A stretch of 64,000 nt of DNA, from positions 1,935,781 to 1,999,780 of the forward strand of contig NZ_OY759725.1 in the NCBI RefSeq assembly GCF_963662755.1, read 5' to 3'. This document shows positions 22,060-29,358 of the stretch, one piece after another (position 1 is the first letter of the stretch; each line of letters opens with the position of its first letter). Under the pieces are notes generated by a model. It made no database searches and was not told the DNA's origin. It was given only the letters and a program-made list of their open reading frames with translations. Source of the DNA: an uncultured Sulfurimonas sp. (GTDB taxonomy: Bacteria > Campylobacterota > Campylobacteria > Campylobacterales > Sulfurimonadaceae). Position numbers and translations under genes: made by a program.

Positions 22060-22934
22060 GTACACACTCCCTTATCTATATGTGTTAGTATTTTTTTAAA
22101 TTCTTTTGTATCTTTTATGTCACAAAAAGATGGTTCTTTGTCTATATCATCTTTTAAGTTTGGAGATTTTTGTATGGCTGATTCTAAGTCGCCTATAGCT
22201 TCTCCTATATTTCCAAGTTTTGCATTCGCACATGAGCGTTGCCAATATGCATATCCATAACTATCATCTATTTCAACAGCTTTGTTACTAAGATTTAATG
22301 CCCATTCATACTCATCAAGATCTAAAACTGCATCAGCTTTATATGCATAAACTTCTGCATCGTTATTATTTAATTTTATGATTTCATCATAAATATCGAT
22401 TTTTGATTGTGGGTTTGTCTCAAGGTTTGAGCGCATCCATAGGGAGTGAATAAATTGAGTATTGTAAATCTTGTTTTGATTGTCTAGTATTCGTTTTGAT
22501 TGTTCTGTTAGTGTTACTTGAAGGGATTCAAGTTTTTCATTATATTTTTGAGTTATTTGATTGACTCTTGCTTCAACTATATCTTCAGTCTTTTTTCGTA
22601 TATCTCTAAGAGAGTTCCACCCTGCAAAGATGAGTATGGAAGTTGCAGCCGCAATAATGTAAAAAATATTTCCAACAGTATCTGTAATATATCTAGCAGA
22701 TCTATCTGTTTGAGCCACTTCAGCTCTTGCTATTCTTTGTTCAACATCAGAGCGTAATCTATGATGATCTACTCGAATCTCTTTTAATTCATCTAATATA
22801 TATCTCTCTATGAGTGGTTCGTAAAGTTTCTTTTGGATTTTTTCATCTTGTTTGTCATTAGCATAAGTTGAGATTATTAAAATGCTAAAAAGTAGTATAA
22901 ATATTTTCAAATAAGAGCCCTTTGGTAAAGTCAT
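22056..22934 (-). CDS. Membrane-anchored TPR protein of unknown role upstream of putA
   Basis: 292 residues. An N-terminal hydrophobic stretch (KIFILLFSILIISTYA) looks like a signal sequence. A second membrane segment (NIFYIIAAATSILIFAG, about 90-106) follows, then a coiled coil, and at least two TPR-like helix pairs (AEVYAYKADAVLDLDEYEWALNLSNKAVEID and YAYWQRSCANAKLGNIGEAIGDLESAIQKSP). The stop overlaps the putA ATG, so it belongs to the put transcript, but nothing in its sequence indicates a role in proline use. It may serve as a scaffold for a membrane complex; that is speculation. Confidence 0.75.
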   Translation of the reverse strand: MTLPKGSYLKIFILLFSILIISTYANDKQDEKIQKKLYEPLIERYILDELKEIRVDHHRLRSDVEQRIARAEVAQTDRSARYITDTVGNIFYIIAAATSILIFAGWNSLRDIRKKTEDIVEARVNQITQKYNEKLESLQVTLTEQSKRILDNQNKIYNTQFIHSLWMRSNLETNPQSKIDIYDEIIKLNNNDAEVYAYKADAVLDLDEYEWALNLSNKAVEIDDSYGYAYWQRSCANAKLGNIGEAIGDLESAIQKSPNLKDDIDKEPSFCDIKDTKEFKKILTHIDKGVCT

Positions 22935-23022
22935 TGCTCTTTTAGTGTATAGTTAAGCACCTTAATAACAAATAATATTACCAAAATATTTAGAGATAGA
23001 TAAAAAAATTTTACTCTAAAAA

Positions 23023-23532
23023 TTATCTAGCTTCTTTTATAGCATCTAGCGCAGCTTCATAGTTTGGTTCAGCTGTTACTTCTGCTACGATTTCTTTATA
23101 AACAATAGTTCCACTTCTATCTATAACAAAAATAGCTCTTGCACTTAAGCCTTTTAGTTTGTTGTCATCCATTAAAACTCCAAAAGCTTTACTAACATCT
23201 TTGTTAATATAATCAGAAGCAACAGTTAAGTTCTCAATCCCCTCAGTGCTACAAAAACGATCAGCTGCAAATGGTAAGTCCATAGAAACTACTGTAGTTT
23301 CACAAATATCTAGATTGTTTACATCTACATTAAACCTTCTTGTCTCAGCCGCACAAGTAGCGGTATCTAGTGAAGGTACTGTTATGATAAGTTGGATTTT
23401 ATCTTTTGCTCCGCCAATTTCTACATCACTAAGGTCAGTCCCTGTTGCAATTACACTTGGAGCCATATCTCCAACTTTAAGCTCATTTCCTGCTAAATTT
23501 ACTGTACTACCTTTAAAAGTTGTTGTTTGCAT
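23023..23532 (-). CDS. tpx: Thiol peroxidase (atypical 2-Cys peroxiredoxin)
   Basis: Reduces hydrogen peroxide and alkyl peroxides using thioredoxin. The 169 residues match the family length. Peroxidatic Cys60 lies in PSLDTATCAAETRRFN and resolving Cys94 in DLPFAADRFC, the Tpx disulfide pair. The monocistronic gene has an A/T-rich leader and a GGAAAC-type binding site before the ATG. Confidence 0.95.
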   Translation of the reverse strand: MQTTTFKGSTVNLAGNELKVGDMAPSVIATGTDLSDVEIGGAKDKIQLIITVPSLDTATCAAETRRFNVDVNNLDICETTVVSMDLPFAADRFCSTEGIENLTVASDYINKDVSKAFGVLMDDNKLKGLSARAIFVIDRSGTIVYKEIVAEVTAEPNYEAALDAIKEAR

Positions 23533-23634
23533 ATAGTTTCCTTAAGTAAAATTTAAAATATCCTAACATAAAAATAATGTAAGTTATCTTATTTACTATA
23601 TAATTTCATTCTAAAAAATATATAAAGAGTAATA

Positions 23635-23874
23635 ATGAAAAACCCTTTTGAATCTAAGCATATAAAAAATTACATTTTACTTTATGTAAGTGTTGTTGTG
23701 ATTGTGATTTTATTTTTCATAGCTACTAAAATATTTAGACAAAACAAAGAAATAGATAAAAAAGTTTTTATAAAAGAGACTACTCAAAGTATAGATGCAA
23801 GCAGAGAGATTGAAAAAAATGAAGAAGAGCCGAGCTTAACTTCTAAGATTAAGCTCATGGATAAAAGTTACTAA
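23635..23874 (+). CDS. Small single-pass membrane protein, unknown function
   Basis: 79 residues with one clear membrane helix (YILLYVSVVVIVILFFIATKIF cut at about residues 13-34) and a charged C-terminal tail (KETTQSIDASREIEKNEEEPS). I do not recognise the family. It ends two bases before the convergent exbD stop. The start ATG has only a weak AAAGAG site six bases before it. Its coding status rests on the ordered membrane-plus-tail pattern. Confidence 0.55.
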   Translation: MKNPFESKHIKNYILLYVSVVVIVILFFIATKIFRQNKEIDKKVFIKETTQSIDASREIEKNEEEPSLTSKIKLMDKSY

Positions 23875-23876
23875 AA

Positions 23877-24269
23877 CTACTCTTTGGTAACTATGTATAA
23901 CTGCTCGTGTTTTAAACGTTTTAAAATATCCATAACAGTTACAAAATCTTGAAATCTTGACTCTTTGTCACTTCTAAGAACTACTGTTTGTTTTTTATCT
24001 ATTTGAGATAGTCTTGCCTCAAGTTTTTTAGCATCTAGCTTCTCTTTATCTATAAACATCTCGCCTTTAGAATTTACATAAACATTTATCTCTTTTTGAA
24101 GATCCTCTTTTTTAGAAGCTTTTGCTTCAGGAAGCTCTACTGGGATAATACCTTGTTTTATGAAAGTAGCTGTAGTTAAAACCATAACTAAAAGAACGAG
24201 CATGATGTCGATAAATGGTATAACATTTATCTGATCAAATCTTTTTTGCTGTTTTTTACACTTAGGCAT
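23877..24269 (-). CDS. exbD: ExbD/TolR-family proton-channel subunit
   Basis: Part of an ExbB-ExbD motor that uses proton flow to energise TonB or a Tol system. 130 residues: a short cytoplasmic start, one membrane helix with the conserved Asp in VIPFIDIMLVLLVMVL, then a periplasmic domain (GIIPVELPEAKAS ... YVNSKGEMFIDKEKLD ... VVLRSDKESRFQDFVTVMDILK). It is the last gene of a pyrC-regulator-kinase-exbB-exbD run; one base separates it from exbB. No tonB follows. Confidence 0.9.
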   Translation of the reverse strand: MPKCKKQQKRFDQINVIPFIDIMLVLLVMVLTTATFIKQGIIPVELPEAKASKKEDLQKEINVYVNSKGEMFIDKEKLDAKKLEARLSQIDKKQTVVLRSDKESRFQDFVTVMDILKRLKHEQLYIVTKE

Positions 24270-24270
24270 T

Positions 24271-24720
24271 TTATTGCTCTTTTGTGTCTTGAATCACATC
24301 AAATGCAGCAAGTAATTTTTCAGCTTTACGAAGAACAATAGTATAAGCTACAATAGCTGGCATTGCAACTATAAGACCCATTGCAGTAGCTTTTAGTGCT
24401 AATGCTAAACCTATCATGATTTTTTTAGCATCTACAGCTCCAGCATCTCCCATAGTGTAAAAAGTTATCATAATCCCAACAACAGTACCAAGAAGTCCAA
24501 CATAAGGAGCGTTTGAGCCAATCGCACTTATAACACCTATATTGTCAGTTAAATCCATCTCTAGTGCATCTCTATGATTATAATCATCAAAACGAACACT
24601 TTTGTAAAACATCATTCTCTCTATAAATAACCATAAAGTTACTACACTCATGAGTATTAAAACTCCCATTACACCATAGTCAAGTGCGTCCTCTGCATAA
24701 GTTAAAAAGTTTGCGTCCAT
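24271..24720 (-). CDS. exbB: ExbB/TolQ-family proton-channel subunit
   Basis: 149 residues with three membrane helices: near residues 15-35 (YGVMGVLILMSVVTLWLFIE), and a pair in the second half containing SNAPYVGLLGTVVGIMITF and ALKATAMGLIVAMPAIVAYTIVL, both hallmark MotA/TolQ/ExbB segments. It is short, like the ExbB forms of Campylobacterota. It abuts the histidine kinase stop upstream and exbD downstream. Confidence 0.9.
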   Translation of the reverse strand: MDANFLTYAEDALDYGVMGVLILMSVVTLWLFIERMMFYKSVRFDDYNHRDALEMDLTDNIGVISAIGSNAPYVGLLGTVVGIMITFYTMGDAGAVDAKKIMIGLALALKATAMGLIVAMPAIVAYTIVLRKAEKLLAAFDVIQDTKEQ

Positions 24721-25568
24721 TAATCTTCCTTAAATTTTAGTAGTACTGTTGTTCCAAGAGCGAGTTTAGATTTGAAATTTAGTTTTATATTTTGTGTGTC
24801 ACAAAATCTCTTAACCATGCTAAGACCTATTCCAAAGCCTCGCATATTACCATTAGATTGATAATAGTTGTCAAATATCTGTATAAGTTCAACTTCATCC
24901 ATGCCACGACCATAGTCTTGTATGCAAAGTGTGTAATCTCTTAGTTTTATATCGCATCTATTGCTATTTGGCGAGTATTTTACAGCATTATCAATAATGT
25001 TGTCAATGACTTTTGCCAAGCCTGTTTTGTCACTTGTGATTTGTGTGGCTTGTAGTTCTAAATCAAACTTTGTATGAGGATAGACATTTTTTAAAAAATT
25101 TACTCTTGCATTAACCAATTCATCAAGTGAAAATTTCTCTTTTATCTCATAAAGAGTCTGTTTTTTTATCATGTAATCTAGCTCATTATATCTTTCTTGA
25201 AGCATAGAACACGCTGTTTCTATGCGAGATAATCTTTTTAAATCTTTTTCATTTTCTATGTTTTTTTTAAGCATATTTAAATTTGTAATGATAGTGCTTA
25301 TAGGTAAATTTAGCTCATGTAGAGTCTCTTTTGAGAGGTTTTGCAAATTTCTTATATGCTCTTGGAGTGGATCAATGGAGAGTTTTGAGATAATAACTCC
25401 ACCTAAAATACTAAAACAAGTCATAACTACAGCTAGAAGAAAAATATTTTCAACTTTTACAACTGCTAAAAAATAGTGAAGTGTTCCAAGAAATGCACTT
25501 ACAGTTATGAAGTAGTAGATAAAGATGCTAATGCGAAGATTACGGAACAAGTTTGTAACCAACCCCAC
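24720..25568 (-). CDS. Two-component sensor histidine kinase
   Basis: 282 residues. Two N-terminal membrane helices (about 15-32 and 38-60) with almost no periplasmic loop suggest sensing in or at the membrane. The phosphoacceptor is in the H-box ETLHELNLPISTI, followed by an N-box (DNIIDNAVKYSPNS) and G-boxes (DYGRGMD, GFGIGLSMVKRF). The start is GTG at 25568 (or TTG at 25562), overlapping the regulator gene by about 29 bases. Co-transcription with exbB/exbD suggests that envelope or iron status is relevant, but the signal is unknown. Confidence 0.85.
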   Translation of the reverse strand: MGLVTNLFRNLRISIFIYYFITVSAFLGTLHYFLAVVKVENIFLLAVVMTCFSILGGVIISKLSIDPLQEHIRNLQNLSKETLHELNLPISTIITNLNMLKKNIENEKDLKRLSRIETACSMLQERYNELDYMIKKQTLYEIKEKFSLDELVNARVNFLKNVYPHTKFDLELQATQITSDKTGLAKVIDNIIDNAVKYSPNSNRCDIKLRDYTLCIQDYGRGMDEVELIQIFDNYYQSNGNMRGFGIGLSMVKRFCDTQNIKLNFKSKLALGTTVLLKFKED

Positions 25569-26202
25569 GAATATTTTCGATATTCATCTGTGGAAGCAAC
25601 TGTTTTATACGGTTTATATAAACACGTATAGCTCCATCGCTTCCGCTTTGAGAGGAACTCCAAAGTTCATCAACTATAAGTTCTTTTGTAACAGTATTGT
25701 TTACATGTTTCATAAGAAGTAAAAGAAGGGCATACTCTTTTTTTGAAAGGTCAAGTTCTACTTTATCATAAAAGATTTGTTTATGTATTTCATCATGACA
25801 AAGTAGTTTAATGCATTTTACATTGTTTGAAGCACTTCTTCTAAGAAGTGCTTGAAGTCGAAGTAAAAGCTCATCATTATCAAAAGGTTTGTTAATATAA
25901 TCATCAGCTCCACTCAAAAAACCACGAGTAAGCATCTCTTTGTCTTTGTGCGAAGTTAAGAAGATAGTAGGAGTTACATCGTTTGCATCTCTAAGTTCTT
26001 TTAAAACTGTGATGCCATCTATAAGAGGGACATTAATATCAAGTATATAAAGATGAAACTTTTGCTCATAAGTAGCATCTATGGCACTTTGACCATTTGG
26101 TACATGAGTGACTTCAAAATTATTTTCTTCTAATAAATCTACAAGAGACTCTCCAAATAGGAGGTCGTCTTCTAAAAGTAAAATTTTAGTCAATGCTCTC
26201 AA
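25540..26202 (-). CDS. OmpR-family response regulator
   Basis: 220 residues: a receiver with acidic pocket LLLEDD, phospho-Asp in LYILDINVPLIDG, switch residue in TIFLTSH and Lys in INKPFDNDELLLR, followed by a winged-helix DNA-binding domain (LDLSKKEYALLLLLMKHVNNTVTKELIVDELW ... VRVYIN-type AIRVYINRIKQLL). Pairs with the kinase gene that overlaps its end, and itself overlaps the pyrC end by 17 bases. Confidence 0.9.
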   Translation of the reverse strand: MRALTKILLLEDDLLFGESLVDLLEENNFEVTHVPNGQSAIDATYEQKFHLYILDINVPLIDGITVLKELRDANDVTPTIFLTSHKDKEMLTRGFLSGADDYINKPFDNDELLLRLQALLRRSASNNVKCIKLLCHDEIHKQIFYDKVELDLSKKEYALLLLLMKHVNNTVTKELIVDELWSSSQSGSDGAIRVYINRIKQLLPQMNIENIRGVGYKLVP

Positions 26203-27193
26203 TCGCCCAATTTATTGCTTGACCTGCGTACATTGGTACAACATTTCCATATTTTTGAGGAATAACAAAAGTTCTTTTTTCTAAAGTAACTTCTTTAAAC
26301 TCAGGACAGATGCCATAGATATTTTGTGCATTGTCACTTACAAAAGCTTGAAGATTTCCAAGTTTGTCGTATTGTTCAAAGATTTCACAAAGAAGTTGAA
26401 GTGCTATAGGTGCTGTAAATACACCAGCCGCACAACCACAACTCTCTTTTTTATCTTGTGGATGAGGTGCAGAATCTGAACCAAACATAACTTTTGGATG
26501 AGCATCAAGAGCTACACTAAGTAGTGCATCTAAGTCCTCAGGTCTTTTTGCTATAGGTTTACAAAAGTTGTGAGGCATCATCATACCTCCAACAACATCA
26601 TCAAGAGTAAGTAGTAAATGATGAACAGTAATAGTTGCATAAAGGTTATCAAACTTATCTAACATATCTACAGCGGCTTTTGTAGTGATATGTTCCATAA
26701 TTATTTTGAGATTAGGAAAGTTAGATGCAAGAAGTTCGTAGATGCTCATAAATTCAGCTTCTCTATCCATAACAAAACCATCAGTTTCGCCATGCACACA
26801 AAGAGGAATATTTAACTCACTCATAGCCTCTAAAGTAGGGCGCATCTCTTCAATATCAAAAGATGAAACACCACCTTCTGAGTTTGTTGTAATTCCAGCA
26901 GGATAAAGTTTAATCGCTGAAATTTCACTTGCAACACTTTGCAAAAAAGCTTTGTCGTAGTTCTTGTAAAAAAGAGTCATATAAGGCTCAAAATAATCAT
27001 TTGGCACAGATGCAATAATACGTTTTTTATAAGACACAACATCTTCTAAAGTAGTTACAGGAGGAACAAGGTTTGGCATAACTATAGCACCGCTAAAACT
27101 ATAAGCAGTAAGTGGAGCAACATTTTCAAGCATAACTCCATCACGAAGATGAAGATGCATATCTAGGGGCATTAAAAGAGTGTGAGTTTTCAT
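26186..27193 (-). CDS. pyrC: Dihydroorotase
   Basis: Closes carbamoyl-aspartate to dihydroorotate in pyrimidine synthesis. The 335 residues match class II (PyrC) enzymes: the zinc motif DMHLHLRDG with H13 and H15, YPAGITTNSEGG with the lysine position, CVHGE, IMEHITT, and GSDSAPH with the catalytic Asp. It heads a run that continues into a two-component system and exbBD, an unusual mixture with no obvious metabolic link. Confidence 0.93.
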   Translation of the reverse strand: MKTHTLLMPLDMHLHLRDGVMLENVAPLTAYSFSGAIVMPNLVPPVTTLEDVVSYKKRIIASVPNDYFEPYMTLFYKNYDKAFLQSVASEISAIKLYPAGITTNSEGGVSSFDIEEMRPTLEAMSELNIPLCVHGETDGFVMDREAEFMSIYELLASNFPNLKIIMEHITTKAAVDMLDKFDNLYATITVHHLLLTLDDVVGGMMMPHNFCKPIAKRPEDLDALLSVALDAHPKVMFGSDSAPHPQDKKESCGCAAGVFTAPIALQLLCEIFEQYDKLGNLQAFVSDNAQNIYGICPEFKEVTLEKRTFVIPQKYGNVVPMYAGQAINWAIESID

Positions 27194-27266
27194 TATTTTC
27201 CTTAAATATTAGTCAATTTATTGTTAAGAAATTGTATCTAAATAAGCTTGAAAGGTATCTGTAATT

Positions 27267-27887
27267 CTATTTGGATTCTATGAGGTTTGTTTTTGATTTT
27301 GTTAAAGAAAGAATGATTTCTTCTTGCATATTTGATGGAAGTTTTCCCTCTTTTACTAAGTCTAGCATCTTATGTAGTCTCTGCTCTTCAAACTCTCTTT
27401 CTTTTAAGAGTTGTTCATGTTTTAGTTTGTCATTATGAAGTTTTTCTTTTAATGCGCTACTTCTTTTGTTGTTTAGATATAGTAAAAGCATAGCAATTAA
27501 GACGGCTATAATAATAGCAATAGTGATGTAGAGATTAGTTTGAATGTCATCTTTTTTTGTAATGGCATCTATCTCAGAGGTTTTAACTTTTGTTGTGGAT
27601 TCAGTTTGTGCAACTTCTTTTTTAGCATCTGCGTTTACTTTTGCTATAAGAACTTGATTTTGGGATTGGATTTTGGCTATTTCGATTTTTGCATCTGAGT
27701 CAATTTTAGCTATATCAACTTTATTTTGTCTATCTTTTTGTTTGTCGGCATTTTTGTAAGCAACAGAGTTTGGATTTACCCCATCACGATAACCATCCAT
27801 CAAAGAGATATTGTTCTTCTTTGATGAAGATTCCTGACAGCCAGTTGTAAAAAGAATAATCAGTATGCTAAAAATCAAAATTTTCAT
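27267..27887 (-). CDS. Predicted lipoprotein with coiled coil and membrane segment, unknown function
   Basis: 206 residues. It begins with a lipoprotein signal (ILIILFTTGC, lipobox Cys17). Then comes a heptad-like Ala/Lys/Asp-rich stretch with repeated KIxSDAKIEIAKIQS-type units (about 55-105), a hydrophobic helix (LYITIAIIIAVLIAMLLLYL, about 117-136) and a charged coiled-coil tail. A lipidated N-terminus and an inner-membrane helix in one protein is uncommon. The lipobox may be a false signal. I do not recognise the family. Confidence 0.65.
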   Translation of the reverse strand: MKILIFSILIILFTTGCQESSSKKNNISLMDGYRDGVNPNSVAYKNADKQKDRQNKVDIAKIDSDAKIEIAKIQSQNQVLIAKVNADAKKEVAQTESTTKVKTSEIDAITKKDDIQTNLYITIAIIIAVLIAMLLLYLNNKRSSALKEKLHNDKLKHEQLLKEREFEEQRLHKMLDLVKEGKLPSNMQEEIILSLTKSKTNLIESK

Positions 27888-27915
27888 GTGAGTATTATAC
27901 TATTTTATTATTTAT

Positions 27916-29274
27916 CTACAAAGAAGCTTGTGCTTTTAAAATCAAATCATTTATCACTTTTTCATAAAGTGAAGCTTTTTCTTGTGAAGTAGATTCAAAA
28001 CGAGTAACCAAAACTGGAGTTGTGTTACTAGCACGAACAAGCCCCCAGCCATTTTCAAAGTTTATGCGAACACCATCAACATCTATGATGTTTTTTATAA
28101 TAGGAAAATCAGCTGGAGGATTTTTTAGCATCTCTTTTACTGCATCTATGATTTTAAACTTCTCAGCTTCACTTGTTTTTACTTTTATCTCCTCAGTTGA
28201 GAAGACTTTTGGAAGTTTTGCAAGTTCTGCATCTAAGTCAATGTTATCGTGGATTAGTTCTAACATTCTAAGAGTTGCGTAAATAGCATCGTCATAACCA
28301 AAGTAGCGATTTTTGAAAAATACATGACCACTAACTTCACAAGCTAAGTCTGCATCTACTTCTTTCATCTTTACTTTTAGGTTTGAGTGTCCTGTTTTGT
28401 ACATAATAGCCTTTGCACCACGACGCTCTAGCTCATCATACATAACTTGTGAACACTTTACTTCGCCTACAACTGTTGGCTTATCCATAGTCATAGAGTA
28501 AAGAAGTGCCATCATGTCGCCTTTGATGTTGTTCTTGTGAGTGAGAACTGCGATGCGGTCAGCATCTCCATCGTAAGCAAAAGCAATGTCACCATCACTC
28601 TCAAGAAGTTTTTTAACATCTTCTAAGTTATGCTCTTCTGAAGGGTCAGGATGGTGGTTTGGAAAAGTTCCATCAGGCTCGATGTATAAACCTTTTGTTT
28701 TTAACTCTAAACGTGAGAAAATATCTTCAGTTACAACACCAGCTACACCGTTTCCACAATCGTAAACTATCTTTGTATCCATGCCTTTTAAGTGCTGAAA
28801 TTCACTTACTAAAAAGTCTATATATCTACTCACTGCATCTATTTTAGTAACATCTCTTTTGACTTTAGCTGGAAAATCCATAACTTCACACTCACGTCCA
28901 AGTGCGTAAATGTCTTCACTAAAAAAAGGAGCTTTATCTACTGTAATCTTAAAACCGTTGTATTCACTAGGGTTGTGTGAACCTGTTATCATAATAGATG
29001 CTGATGTAGTTACGCCATCCCACTCTTGGTAATTTGTGAAGTAGTTTACAGGAGTTGGAACCATTCCCATATCTAAAACTTTTTTGCCACCTGCGTTTAG
29101 TCCGTGAACTAGGTACTCAAAAAGTATAGGAGAGTGACTTCTAGCATCATAGCCAACAGCTACATACTCACCATCTATCTTAGATGCTAACGCATAACCG
29201 ATGCGAACAACACTCTGCTCATTTAACTCTTTTTCGTAGATGCCACGGATGTCATATTCTCTATATATACTCAC
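27916..29274 (-). CDS. Phosphomannomutase/phosphoglucomutase
   Basis: Alpha-D-phosphohexomutase of the AlgC/ManB type, supplying mannose-1-P or glucose-1-P for surface sugars. 452 residues with the family landmarks: YDIRGIY at the start, VGYDAR, the phosphoserine loop MITGSHNP (S99), the metal loop AYDGDADRIAVL, the sugar loop CEVSGHVFFKNRYFGYDDA, and the phosphate loop VRASNTTPVLVTRFE. Diverges from pepN. The sequence alone does not fix the preferred sugar. Confidence 0.9.
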   Translation of the reverse strand: MSIYREYDIRGIYEKELNEQSVVRIGYALASKIDGEYVAVGYDARSHSPILFEYLVHGLNAGGKKVLDMGMVPTPVNYFTNYQEWDGVTTSASIMITGSHNPSEYNGFKITVDKAPFFSEDIYALGRECEVMDFPAKVKRDVTKIDAVSRYIDFLVSEFQHLKGMDTKIVYDCGNGVAGVVTEDIFSRLELKTKGLYIEPDGTFPNHHPDPSEEHNLEDVKKLLESDGDIAFAYDGDADRIAVLTHKNNIKGDMMALLYSMTMDKPTVVGEVKCSQVMYDELERRGAKAIMYKTGHSNLKVKMKEVDADLACEVSGHVFFKNRYFGYDDAIYATLRMLELIHDNIDLDAELAKLPKVFSTEEIKVKTSEAEKFKIIDAVKEMLKNPPADFPIIKNIIDVDGVRINFENGWGLVRASNTTPVLVTRFESTSQEKASLYEKVINDLILKAQASL

Positions 29275-29358
29275 AGTAATACCTTTTATAATTAGTTAGT
29301 GTTATTTTACACTAAAAATCTTATGCTATTATTATTAAAATTAAAATAAAGAGGCATT

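Noticed and set aside
22060..22065. GTG start at 22065 for putA
   Set aside because: It lies one base from the GGGAG site; the ATG at 22059 has normal spacing and overlaps the upstream stop as ATGA.
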